From: Actinomycetes bacterium
GTDB lineage: Bacteria > Actinomycetota > Actinomycetes > Propionibacteriales > Nocardioidaceae
Assembly (NCBI GenBank): GCA_023417775.1
Contig: JAEZEJ010000074.1
Coordinates: forward strand, 1 to 39,778
DNA length: 39,778 nucleotides
Direction of reading: 5' to 3'
In this document: positions 15,432-22,729 of the stretch, piece by piece
How positions within the stretch are numbered: position 1 is the first letter of the stretch
How the letters are laid out: the number at the start of each line of letters is the position of its first letter
Made by a program: the position numbers and the translations under genes
Notes under the pieces: generated by a model
The model's input: the letters and a program-made list of their open reading frames with translations, nothing else
Told to the model about the DNA's origin: nothing
The model's database searches: none

Positions 15432-16907
15432 ATGACCAAGCCCGTCGTCGCGCGGTTCTGTCCTTCCCCGACCGGCAACCCACATGTGGGCATGGCCCGC
15501 ACCGCATTGTTCAGCTGGGCCTTCGCCCGCCATCATGGCGGTCGCTTCGTCTTCCGCATCGAGGACACCGATGCGGCTCGCGACAATGAGGAGTCCTATC
15601 AGCTGCTCATCGACGTGATGCGCTGGCTGGGACTTGATTGGGACGAGGGGGTCGAGGTCGGCGGACCGAACGGCCCCTACCGTCAGTCCGAGCGGATGGA
15701 CGTCTACGCCGATGTGGCCCAGCGGCTGATCGACGGGGGCTTCGCCTATAAGGCCTACGACACGGCCGAGGAGCTCGAAGAGCGGCGGGAGAAGGCGCGC
15801 GCCGAGGGCCGTCCGAGCGGTTATGACGGCCTGCACCGCGATCTCACTCCCGAGCAGCGGCAGGCCTTCGAGGCTGAAGGTCGCCAGCCGGTGATCCGCT
15901 TCAAGATGCCGGCGAAGGACTGGACCTTCGAGGATCTCGTGCGCGGGCCGATCACCTTCGGTGCCGAGAACGTGCAGGACTTCGTCATCGTCCGCGCCAA
16001 CGGCCAGCCCCTCTACACGCTGACCAATCCGACCGATGACGCGCTCATGGGCATCACCCATGTGCTGCGTGGCGAGGACCTGCTGAGCTCCACACCGCGC
16101 CAGATCGCGCTGTATGAGGCGTTCGCCGAGATCGGCGTGGGTGACGGCTCGACACCGCAGTTCGGCCATCTGCCCTATGTGATGGGCGCGGGCAATAAGA
16201 AGCTGTCCAAGCGCGATCCGGAGTCGAATCTGCTCGGCTACCGGGAGCAGGGCTTCGTCCCCGAGGGGCTGTTGAACTATCTGGCCCTGCTGGGATGGTC
16301 GATCGCCGAGGACCGCGACATCTTCACGCTGGCGGAGATGGTCGAGGCCTTCGAGATCTCGCGGGTGAATCCGAATCCGGCCCGCTTCGACCTGAAGAAG
16401 TGCGAGGCGATCAACGGCGACCACATCCGGCTGCTGTCGCTGGAGGAGTTCACCGATCGCCTCGTGCCGTACTTCCAGTCGGCGGGGTTGGTCGGCGACC
16501 CGATCACGGAGGCACAGCGCGCCACGCTCGCGAGCGCGGCGCCTCTCGTGCACGAGCGGACGAATCTGCTGACCGAGGCGGTCGCGATGCTGCGCTTCCT
16601 CTTCGTGTCGGAGGGCGATTTCACGGTCGACGAGACTGATCGCGCCAAGCAGCTCGACGAGAAGGGGCTGGACGTCGTGCGGGCCGCGCGCGAAGCTCTG
16701 GCCGGGCTGGACCAGTGGACGACGGAGTCGATCGAGGCGGCGCTGCGCAGCGCGCTCGTCGAGGGCCTGGGGCTCAAGCCGCGGCTCGCCTTCGGCCCGG
16801 TGCGGGTGGCCGTGACGGGCAGCCGGGTGTCCCCGCCGCTGTTCGAGTCTCTCGAGCTCCTCGGCCGCGACACGACCCTCGCCCGCCTCGACTCTTCCCT
16901 CGCCTGA
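15432..16907 (+). CDS. gltX: Glutamyl-tRNA synthetase
   Basis: GltX charges tRNA-Glu with glutamate. In bacteria lacking GlnRS it also misacylates tRNA-Gln for the GatCAB amidotransferase. The 491-residue class I enzyme has the HIGH-type motif as HVGM (residues 18-21, within PSPTGNPHVGMARTAL), the segment FRIEDTDAARD, and the KMSKS loop as KLSKR (257-261). The ATG at 15432 is preceded by GGAGGT with six bases spacing. The frame is open further upstream but that part runs through the repeat. tRNA-Gln follows directly, which fits the dual-substrate role. Confidence 0.97.
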   Translation: MTKPVVARFCPSPTGNPHVGMARTALFSWAFARHHGGRFVFRIEDTDAARDNEESYQLLIDVMRWLGLDWDEGVEVGGPNGPYRQSERMDVYADVAQRLIDGGFAYKAYDTAEELEERREKARAEGRPSGYDGLHRDLTPEQRQAFEAEGRQPVIRFKMPAKDWTFEDLVRGPITFGAENVQDFVIVRANGQPLYTLTNPTDDALMGITHVLRGEDLLSSTPRQIALYEAFAEIGVGDGSTPQFGHLPYVMGAGNKKLSKRDPESNLLGYREQGFVPEGLLNYLALLGWSIAEDRDIFTLAEMVEAFEISRVNPNPARFDLKKCEAINGDHIRLLSLEEFTDRLVPYFQSAGLVGDPITEAQRATLASAAPLVHERTNLLTEAVAMLRFLFVSEGDFTVDETDRAKQLDEKGLDVVRAAREALAGLDQWTTESIEAALRSALVEGLGLKPRLAFGPVRVAVTGSRVSPPLFESLELLGRDTTLARLDSSLA

Positions 16908-16975
16908 ACCGAGATTTGCTCCCAATTCGTCAACCGGTACCCCTCATGGTCGACGAACTGGGAGCAAATCTCGGT
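16908..16975 (+). terminator. Long near-perfect inverted repeat directly after gltX
   Basis: The arm 16908-16931 (begins ACCGAGATTTGCTCCCA) and the arm 16952-16975 (begins GACGAACTGGGAGC, ends AATCTCGGT) are complementary over 24 bases with a single mismatch. Pairing continues after one more mismatch into ACC/GGT. The left arm starts on the first base after the gltX stop codon. In RNA it would make a very stable hairpin and probably acts as the gltX terminator. Its length and lower G+C are unusual, so it could also be a miniature mobile or repetitive element. Confidence 0.65.
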
Positions 16976-16998
16976 ACAAGGCGGGGATGTACCCCGGT

Positions 16999-17028
16999 TT
17001 GGGGTGCGGCGCGGCCGTCGGGTAGAGT
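16999..17028 (+). promoter_or_regulatory. Putative promoter of tRNA-Gln
   Basis: TTGGGG (16999-17004) and TAGAGT (17023-17028) are separated by 18 bases. The same GGTAGAGT string precedes the second tRNA-Glu gene. The transcript would start near 17035 and carry about 40 bases of 5' leader before the mature tRNA. Confidence 0.55.
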
Positions 17029-17076
17029 TTCACTTCGGTTCCTCGGCTTCGGTATGGAGTCCGCAGGATACCCCCT

Positions 17077-17148
17077 TGGGGTATGGTGTAATTGGCAACA
17101 CGGCTGATTCTGGTTCAGTTGTTCTAGGTTCGAGTCCTAGTACCCCAG
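17077..17148 (+). tRNA. tRNA-Gln(CTG)
   Basis: The 72-base sequence folds as a tRNA. The acceptor stem TGGGGTA (17077-17083) pairs with TACCCCA (17141-17147), and there is a D-arm with GGTGTAATTGGCAACAC. The anticodon loop TTCTGGT reads CTG for the glutamine codon CAG, and the T-arm is CTAGGTTCGAGTCCTAG. The discriminator is G and CCA is not encoded. It lies after gltX, the enzyme expected to mischarge it with glutamate before amidation. Confidence 0.95.
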
Positions 17149-17157
17149 CAAATTCCC

Positions 17158-17186
17158 GAGGATCTCGCCGAAATACGAGATTCCTC
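17158..17186 (+). terminator. Hairpin after tRNA-Gln
   Basis: GAGGATCTCG and CGAGATTCCTC form a stem with one bulged base and the loop CCGAAATA. It starts nine bases after the tRNA and is a plausible terminator without a T-run. Confidence 0.55.
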
Positions 17187-17365
17187 TGCGGCTGTCACCC
17201 GTAGCTACCCTCGAAGTCCCATGTGTAGGGCATCCGGCTGAGGGCATCATCTACCGGCATCGACGGGGAGCTCGTGACATCAGAGCCTGCCGCTGGTCGC
17301 GGTCTGGCCGGTGCCCCACGGCGCCGACCAGGCCCACTTCTCCGGAGTCTCCTCCTACGCCACGG
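17187..17365. other. Unassigned intergenic stretch between tRNA-Gln and the molybdenum hydroxylase operon
   Basis: About 180 bases with no convincing gene, RNA or repeat. It lies beyond the 3' end of the minus-strand hydroxylase operon and may contain that operon's terminator, though no strong hairpin stands out. A short in-frame stretch near 17312-17360 looks weakly coding but has no start or recognisable relatives. Confidence 0.4.
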
Positions 17366-19426
17366 TCAGTCCTCCACGAGGACCGGCGGGGTGATGGGAA
17401 GGTCGCGCACGCGGATGCCCGTCGCGTGATGGACGGCATTGGCGATGGCCGCCGCGGATCCGACGATGCCGATCTCCCCGGCTCCGCGCGAGCCCATCGG
17501 GGTGGCGAGCTCGTCGTTGTCATCGAGCCAGCTGGCGTCCATGTCCTCGATATCGGCATGGACGGGCACGTGATAGCTCGCCAGGTCCTGTGTCACCACG
17601 TGACCGAATCTGGGGTCTCGCACGCTCTTCTCGTGCAGGGCCATCGACACCCCCATCACCATTCCGCCGAGGAGTTGCGAGCGCACCGTACGCGGGTTGA
17701 TGATGCGGCCGATCGAGAACACCCCGCGCATCCGCGGCACCCGCACCTCGCCGGTGCCCGGGTGTACGCGCACCTCGACGAAATGGGCGCCGAAGGATGC
17801 GGCGGTGTAGCCCTCGGCCAGCGGATCCTCCGAGACGCCGCCGGTCGTCTGTGCTCCGGCGTCCGGATCCTCGCCGTGCTGCCGCCGGAACATCTCGGCC
17901 GTGGCCACGATCGCCGATCCCCATGAGCTGGTCCCGGACGATCCGCCCGCGACCGTCGCCGTCGGCAGCGACGAGTCGCCGATCTCCATCGTCACCCGAT
18001 CCGGCGAGATCCCGAGCGCATCGGCGGAGATCAGCGTCAACGTGGTCCAGGCTCCCGTGCCGATATCGGCCGCTCCGGTGCGCACGGTATACCGGCCACC
18101 GCCGTCGTGGCGGATCGTCGCCTTCGTCCCCGGCATCATCGTGTGCGGGTAGGTCGCGCTGGCCATGCCGGTGCCCACCAGCCACTCGCCGTCACGTCGC
18201 ACGCCCGGACGAGGATCGCGCTCACGCCAACCGAACTGGCGCGCGCCCTCGTGCAGACAGTCGACGAGTCGCCGGGATGTCCACGGGTTGCCGGTCGCCG
18301 GATCGCGTGGCGGATCGTTGCGGACGCGCAGCTCGACGGGATCGACGCCCGAGGCCATCGCGAGCTCGTCCATCGCGACCTCCAGCGCGAACATCCCCGG
18401 GGCCTCGCCCGGCGCACGCATCCAGTGCGGCGGGGGGACATCGAGCGGCACCAGGTGGTGGACGAGGCGCCGGGCGCCCGCGGCATACATGCTCGCTGAG
18501 ATCGATGACGCGCTCTCCGAGAAGCTCCCGACCGGCGACACCTGAGAGAAGGACTCGTGGTCGATCGCCGTCAGCGTGCCGTCGGAGCGGGCGCCGAGAC
18601 GTAGATGCTGCTGGGTGGGGGAGCGGTAGCCCACGAAGACGAAGCCCTGCTGACGGGTGATCGCATATTTCACGGATCGGCCGGGCACGGCCATGGCACC
18701 CAGCGCGGCCACCACGTCGTGCGCGTGAGGTGCCGCCTTGGAGCCGAAACCACCGCCGACATGGGGGGAGACCACCCGTAACTGCCGCGGCTCCAGGCCG
18801 AGCAGCGGTGCGAGCGTGTCGACGACGCTGTGCGGGCCCTGTGTGGCGGTCGTGAGGGTCAGGTGCTGCTCCTCGGCATCCCAGCGGGCGACCGAGGTGT
18901 GCGGCTCCATCGGCGTGTTGTGCTCCTCCGGCGTGGAGTATCGCTGGTCGATCACGATCTGCGCATCCGACAGCGCCTGGTCGACATCGTCGCCGATGGT
19001 CCGCGGATCGTCCTCGGGATAGCGGTCCGGATGGTCGGCGCGGAGGACGGTGTCGTGCTCCTCCTCGGCATACCCGATCTCGACGAGCGACTGGGCGTGC
19101 CGCGCGATCTCCGGGGACGTCGCGATGACGGCGCCGATGATCTGACCGCGGAACTTCACCTCCGGCCCCTGCAGGAGTGTCAGCTCGGGGTCCGAGACAT
19201 CCGCGAGGCGCGGAGCGTTCCAGGGGGACAGGACGGCCAGTACGCCGTCGACGGCCTCGGCCTCCTCGGCGTGGAAAGTGTCGACCTTCCCGCGGGCGAC
19301 CGTGGCCTGCACCGGATGCAGGTACACGGGATCGGTGAAGGGATGCTCATAGGCGTACCGCGCCGTCCCGGTGACCTTCGCGATGCCGTCGACCCGCGCG
19401 GTCGAGGTGCCGATGACGTCAGTCAT
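17366..19426 (-). CDS. Xanthine dehydrogenase family molybdopterin-binding (large) subunit, PaoC/YagR-like
   Basis: The 686-residue catalytic subunit of a molybdenum hydroxylase, which oxidises aldehydes or N-heterocycles with water as oxygen donor. Visible features are the N-terminal hammerhead domain (GTARYAYEH), the cofactor loop VGGGFGSKAAPHAHDVV, the RAPGEAPGMFALEVAMDELA segment, and the C-terminal GAGEIG with the catalytic glutamate E651. The shape fits the periplasmic aldehyde oxidase PaoC better than classical xanthine dehydrogenase. No Tat signal is seen on any subunit, so this enzyme is probably cytoplasmic. It is the last gene of a three-gene operon and overlaps the FAD subunit by four bases. 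The substrate cannot be deduced. Confidence 0.92.
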   Translation of the reverse strand: MTDVIGTSTARVDGIAKVTGTARYAYEHPFTDPVYLHPVQATVARGKVDTFHAEEAEAVDGVLAVLSPWNAPRLADVSDPELTLLQGPEVKFRGQIIGAVIATSPEIARHAQSLVEIGYAEEEHDTVLRADHPDRYPEDDPRTIGDDVDQALSDAQIVIDQRYSTPEEHNTPMEPHTSVARWDAEEQHLTLTTATQGPHSVVDTLAPLLGLEPRQLRVVSPHVGGGFGSKAAPHAHDVVAALGAMAVPGRSVKYAITRQQGFVFVGYRSPTQQHLRLGARSDGTLTAIDHESFSQVSPVGSFSESASSISASMYAAGARRLVHHLVPLDVPPPHWMRAPGEAPGMFALEVAMDELAMASGVDPVELRVRNDPPRDPATGNPWTSRRLVDCLHEGARQFGWRERDPRPGVRRDGEWLVGTGMASATYPHTMMPGTKATIRHDGGGRYTVRTGAADIGTGAWTTLTLISADALGISPDRVTMEIGDSSLPTATVAGGSSGTSSWGSAIVATAEMFRRQHGEDPDAGAQTTGGVSEDPLAEGYTAASFGAHFVEVRVHPGTGEVRVPRMRGVFSIGRIINPRTVRSQLLGGMVMGVSMALHEKSVRDPRFGHVVTQDLASYHVPVHADIEDMDASWLDDNDELATPMGSRGAGEIGIVGSAAAIANAVHHATGIRVRDLPITPPVLVED

Positions 19427-20412
19427 GCGTCCTCCCCGGTGAGCTCCTCGAGGGCCGCGACCATCATGGCGCGCGCCATCGGCACCTTGAAGCCGTTGCC
19501 CTCCAGCGGGCGGGCCTGCTCGAGCTCCGCCTCGGCGGCCGCGGCGAACACCTCGGTGGTGGCGGACGCGCCGGTCAGGACCGCTTCGGCGCGATGGGCG
19601 CGCCAGGGCTTGTGCGCGACCCCGCCGAGCGCCAGTCGCGCACTGGCGATGAGACCGTCCTCGATGACGATCTCCGCGGCCAGCGAGACGAGCGCGAAGG
19701 CGAAGGACGACCGCTCGCGGGCCTTGCGATAGGTCGACCGCGCGCCGGAGGGCGGCGGGGGAATGCGGATGGCGGTGATGAGGCGGCCCGGGTCGAGCAC
19801 GGTGTCCTGCTCGGGGGCATCGCCGGGCAGGCGGTGGAGGTCCTGCGCGGGGATGCTCCCCGCACCGTCGGGGCCGAGGAACAGGACCTCGGCATCGAGG
19901 GCGGAGAGCGCCACGGCCATATCGGACGGGTGGACGGCGACGCAGTGCTCCGAGGCACCGAGGATGGCGTGCTGCTCGGTGTGACCGCCGATGGCCGAAC
20001 AGCCGCTGCCGGGGACCCGCTTGTTGCAGGGTGTGGTCACGTCCTGGAAGTACACACAGCGGGTGCGCTGCAGGAGATTGCCGCCCGTCGTGGCCAGATT
20101 GCGCAGCTGTCCCGATGCTCCCGACAACAATGCACGGGAGAGGGCCGGATATCGGTGTCGCACCGCGGGGTGGGCGGCCAGATCGGCATTGCGGACATTC
20201 GCGCCGATGACGAGGGCGCCGTCATCGTCCTCGTCGACCGTCGCGAGCGGGAGGTGGGAGATGTCGATCAGCAGATCCGGTGCGGCGACGCCGAGCTTGA
20301 GGTGGTCGACGAGATTGGTCCCGCCGGCGAGGAAGGTCGCGCCGGGGTGGGCCGCGATGGTCGCGACCGCTCCGGCCGCGTCCGTGGCTCGCTGGTAGTC
20401 GAAGGGATTCAT
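19423..20412 (-). CDS. FAD-binding subunit of the molybdenum hydroxylase, PaoB/YagS-like
   Basis: The 329-residue subunit carries the FAD that receives electrons from the iron-sulfur centres. It starts with FDYQRATDAAGAV and has the FAD pyrophosphate-binding segment FLAGGTNLVDHLKLG (residues 27-41) and LATTGGNLLQRTRC (107-119). A cysteine-rich insertion (C119, C129, C138 and probably C157) matches the extra [4Fe-4S] site of E. coli PaoB, which is absent from ordinary xanthine dehydrogenases. The ATG at 20412 overlaps the stop of the 2Fe-2S gene, and its own stop overlaps the start of the large subunit gene. The longer frame upstream of 20412 runs through the 2Fe-2S gene and is rejected. Confidence 0.93.
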   Translation of the reverse strand: MNPFDYQRATDAAGAVATIAAHPGATFLAGGTNLVDHLKLGVAAPDLLIDISHLPLATVDEDDDGALVIGANVRNADLAAHPAVRHRYPALSRALLSGASGQLRNLATTGGNLLQRTRCVYFQDVTTPCNKRVPGSGCSAIGGHTEQHAILGASEHCVAVHPSDMAVALSALDAEVLFLGPDGAGSIPAQDLHRLPGDAPEQDTVLDPGRLITAIRIPPPPSGARSTYRKARERSSFAFALVSLAAEIVIEDGLIASARLALGGVAHKPWRAHRAEAVLTGASATTEVFAAAAEAELEQARPLEGNGFKVPMARAMMVAALEELTGEDA

Positions 20413-20927
20413 GCGGCGCCGCCCTCCGCCGCCTGCTTGACCGCGGCGACGATGTTGACGTACGCCCCGCAGCGGCACAGATTGCCGCTCAGCCGTTCGC
20501 GGATCTCGCCATCGGTCAGAGACGGTGAGCCCTCCAGATCGTCGGTGACGAAGCTGGGGGCGCCTTCCTCGAGCTCGGCGAGCATGCCGATCGCCGAGCA
20601 GATCTGTCCCGGGGTGCAGTAGCCGCATTGGAAGGCGTCGTGGTCGATGAACGCCTGCTGCATCGGGTGGAGCGTCCGATCCTCGCGGGCCAAGCCCTCT
20701 GCGGTGACGATGCTCGTGCCGTCGTGGGCCACGGCCAGCGACAGGCAGGTCGTCACCCGACGGCCGTCCTCGATGACGGTGCAGGAGCCGCACTGGCCGT
20801 GATCGCAGCCCTTCTTCGGCGCTGTGGCGCCGAGGTGATCGCGAAGGGCATCGAGGAGCGTGGTGCGGGTGTCGAGTGTGAGCGCGTGCTTCTCGCCGTC
20901 GACGGTCAACGTGAGTTCGGACTCCAT
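20409..20927 (-). CDS. 2Fe-2S subunit of the molybdenum hydroxylase, PaoA/YagT-like
   Basis: The 172-residue electron-transfer subunit has both expected clusters. The plant-type site uses C41, C46, C49 and C61 (GCDHGQCGSCT and TTC), and the helical-domain site uses C101, C104, C151 and C153 (CGYCTPG and CRCG). Unlike E. coli PaoA it has no Tat signal, and translation starts just before the ferredoxin fold. AAGGTGG lies about four bases before the ATG at 20927. It is the first gene of the operon and is divergent from yhfZ across a 135-base region with two dyads. No XdhC/PaoD-type maturation gene is in the window. Confidence 0.94.
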   Translation of the reverse strand: MESELTLTVDGEKHALTLDTRTTLLDALRDHLGATAPKKGCDHGQCGSCTVIEDGRRVTTCLSLAVAHDGTSIVTAEGLAREDRTLHPMQQAFIDHDAFQCGYCTPGQICSAIGMLAELEEGAPSFVTDDLEGSPSLTDGEIRERLSGNLCRCGAYVNIVAAVKQAAEGGAA

Positions 20928-20980
20928 GGGCCACCTTCGTGGATCGTCGGATCGCTGTGGGGGTACCCGGCCATTGAATC

Positions 20981-21020
20981 AACGGACCGGCCGTGATGCC
21001 TCTCGAAAGACCGGTCCGTT
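20981..21020. promoter_or_regulatory. Inverted repeat between the hydroxylase operon and yhfZ
   Basis: AACGGACCGG (20981-20990) and CCGGTCCGTT (21011-21020) are perfect 10-base inverted arms with a 20-base spacer. The spacing puts both arms on roughly the same helix face. It could be an operator for the hydroxylase operon, or a looped pair of half sites; the binding protein is unknown. Confidence 0.5.
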
Positions 21021-21024
21021 CGGG

Positions 21025-21056
21025 CTATAGCCAATATCCAGAATATTGGATAGATT
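21025..21056 (+). promoter_or_regulatory. yhfZ promoter with overlapping operator-like dyad
   Basis: TATCCA (21035-21040) and TGGATA (21047-21052) form a dyad around GAATAT. A broader reading pairs CTATagCCAATAT (21025-21037) with ATATTGGATAG (21043-21053). The -10-like TAGATT (21051-21056) overlaps the right arm and lies six bases before the ATG of yhfZ. A regulator bound here would block transcription, so autoregulation by YhfZ is likely but inferred. Confidence 0.55.
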
Positions 21057-21062
21057 GTCGCC

Positions 21063-21977
21063 ATGACCCGGATGCATGTGCTCATGTCGAAGGCCGGTGC
21101 CGTCGCTCACCGCCTCGCGCTCGAGCTCTCAGCAGCCTCCGCCGGGGATCGCATGCCCACCGTGCAGGAACTCAGCGACCGCCATCAGGTCGGCAAGGGA
21201 ACGGTGCAGGCCGCGCTGGCCCTGCTGGAGGAGTCCGGTGCCGTCGAGATCCGTCCCCGCGGCAAGCTCGGCACCTTCGTCACGAGCATCGACCATCGGC
21301 TGCTCTGGGAGCTGGCCGGGGGATCGAGCATCTCGGTGGCGATGCCGCTGCCCTATTCGCGCCGCTACGAGGGGTTGGCCACCGGTCTGCACGCCGCCTT
21401 CCTCGAGGTCGGTGTGCCGCTCACGCTGATGTTCGTCCGCGGAGCGGCCGACCGCGCTGCCGCCCTGCACCGCGAGCGTGCCGACTTCGCGGTCATGTCC
21501 AGGCTCGCCGCCGAGGGCGATCCCGAAGTGGAGATCATCCGCGATTTCGGGCCTCACACCTATGTGGGGGCGCACGGACTCGTGCTCGCGGAGGGCAGCT
21601 CTGCCGAGGACCCGGGCCTGCGCGTCGCCGTCGACCCCTCCTCCACGGACCAGACGGCCCTCACGATGGCCCGCTTCCCCCACCTGCCCGACGAGAGGCT
21701 CATCGAGGTCTCGTACAACCAGCTCGGCCGCTACTTCGCCGACGGGCTGGTCGACGCGACCGTGTGGAATCTCGACGAGATCGATACCCACATCACCGTC
21801 CCGGTCACGACGCATCCGCTGGACGGCGTCGACATCGCCGCCACGACCTCCGCGGTGATCGCGGCGCGCCGGTCAGCCGGTCCGACCCCCACTCCCGTCG
21901 GCCGCGCCCTCGCCGCCGACCTCATCATGCGGTCCGCCGAAGAGGTCGTGGCCGGCCGGCGCATCCCGACCTACTGA
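21063..21977 (+). CDS. yhfZ: YhfZ family transcriptional regulator (GntR-like HTH plus ligand-binding domain)
   Basis: The 304-residue protein has an N-terminal winged helix-turn-helix of GntR type (about residues 10-75, with MPTVQELSDRHQVGKGTVQAALALLEESGAVE in two halves and RGKLGTFV as the wing). The C-terminal domain resembles a periplasmic-binding-protein-like sensor and has the segments FADGLVDATVWN and GRALAADLIMRSAEEVV. This fits E. coli YhfZ, the presumed regulator of the yhf operon. It is the first gene of a nine-gene plus-strand operon and probably starts without a 5' leader. Ligand unknown. Confidence 0.88.
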   Translation: MTRMHVLMSKAGAVAHRLALELSAASAGDRMPTVQELSDRHQVGKGTVQAALALLEESGAVEIRPRGKLGTFVTSIDHRLLWELAGGSSISVAMPLPYSRRYEGLATGLHAAFLEVGVPLTLMFVRGAADRAAALHRERADFAVMSRLAAEGDPEVEIIRDFGPHTYVGAHGLVLAEGSSAEDPGLRVAVDPSSTDQTALTMARFPHLPDERLIEVSYNQLGRYFADGLVDATVWNLDEIDTHITVPVTTHPLDGVDIAATTSAVIAARRSAGPTPTPVGRALAADLIMRSAEEVVAGRRIPTY

Positions 21978-21989
21978 GAAGGAACCCCG

Positions 21990-22370
21990 ATGGACGACAC
22001 GCTGAGCCAGCGCCTCGCGCTCTATGCGGCCATGGACGACACGCCCGACGGCGTCGTCGACTTCGTCCGCGACGAGCTCGAAGGACTCGAACCGAGGTTC
22101 GAGGTCACCGAGGAGTCGGCCGGAGCGCTGACCTCGCATCTCATCGCCGCGCTCGGCCGGATGATCCGCCGGGAGCCGGATATCGACGCACCCGGCGACG
22201 CCGTCTATCGCGAGGTCGTCACGCACTTCCCCTCGGCCGTCGCCGATGCCGTCGCGGTGTCGGAGCGTGCCGAGCAGCGACTCGGCGTCGCGTTGTCGCC
22301 GATCGAACAGCAGTACCTCAGCCTCCACCTGGGCACCCTCGCCCTGACCTCGACCAAGGAGCAGTCATGA
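21990..22370 (+). CDS. yhfY: YhfY family stand-alone PRD-domain protein
   Basis: The 126-residue protein is a single PTS regulation domain (PRD) with no DNA-binding part. PRDs are phosphorylated on histidine by PTS proteins and usually sit in antiterminators or activators. Conserved-looking histidines are H50 (TSHLIAALGRM), H79 and H113 (SLHLGTLAL). It resembles E. coli YhfY and follows yhfZ, so it may sense PTS status for YhfZ or for the transporter-like proteins that follow (inference). A GAAGGAA site (21978-21984) precedes the ATG. Its stop overlaps the ATG of yhfU. Confidence 0.85.
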   Translation: MDDTLSQRLALYAAMDDTPDGVVDFVRDELEGLEPRFEVTEESAGALTSHLIAALGRMIRREPDIDAPGDAVYREVVTHFPSAVADAVAVSERAEQRLGVALSPIEQQYLSLHLGTLALTSTKEQS

Positions 22371-22726
22371 AGATCATCGCCGGAGGAGTCGCCAAGTCGG
22401 AGGTCGCAGACGCCCTACGGCCTCTAGTGGGCGATGGCGACACCGTCACGATCGGCACCGACATGGACGCGGCCATCCAGCTGCAGTCAGGTGCGGTCGA
22501 CTTCTACCTGGGCACCTGCCACACCGGAGCCGGAGCCAGCCTCGGCGTGCTGGTCGGCTTCCTCGGATCGCAGCGCACGCACACCTTCGGTCGTTCGCTG
22601 CCCTCGCAGGAGCAGATCGACGCCGCCGTCGAGGCGGGCAATGTCGCCTTCGGCTTCTCGATCGACCAGGTGCAGGACATCGTGCCGATGCTGTGGAGGG
22701 CCCTCGCGGCCCGTCGGGAGGCCTGA
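22367..22726 (+). CDS. yhfU: YhfU family protein (DUF2620)
   Basis: The 119-residue protein starts with KIIAGGVAKSEVADALR and contains a glycine-rich LGTCHTGAGASLG with C51-H52. The layout of a short beta-alpha-beta start and one exposed cysteine is reminiscent of PTS EIIB domains, but I cannot show homology. YhfU has no established function. It is coupled to yhfY by an ATGA overlap and is followed three bases later by the membrane protein yhfT, as expected if the two work together. Confidence 0.87.
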   Translation: MKIIAGGVAKSEVADALRPLVGDGDTVTIGTDMDAAIQLQSGAVDFYLGTCHTGAGASLGVLVGFLGSQRTHTFGRSLPSQEQIDAAVEAGNVAFGFSIDQVQDIVPMLWRALAARREA

Positions 22727-22729
22727 GCC

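Noticed and set aside
15349..15435. 28-codon ORF coupled at both ends to the FAH gene and gltX
   Set aside because: Most of it is the palindromic repeat, so it is annotated as a repeat. It remains a minor possibility as a small protein and is discussed in the findings.
17312..17362. Possible remnant of a coding sequence near the 3' end of the hydroxylase operon
   Set aside because: A few codons look plausible, but there is no start, no ribosome-binding site and no recognisable motif.
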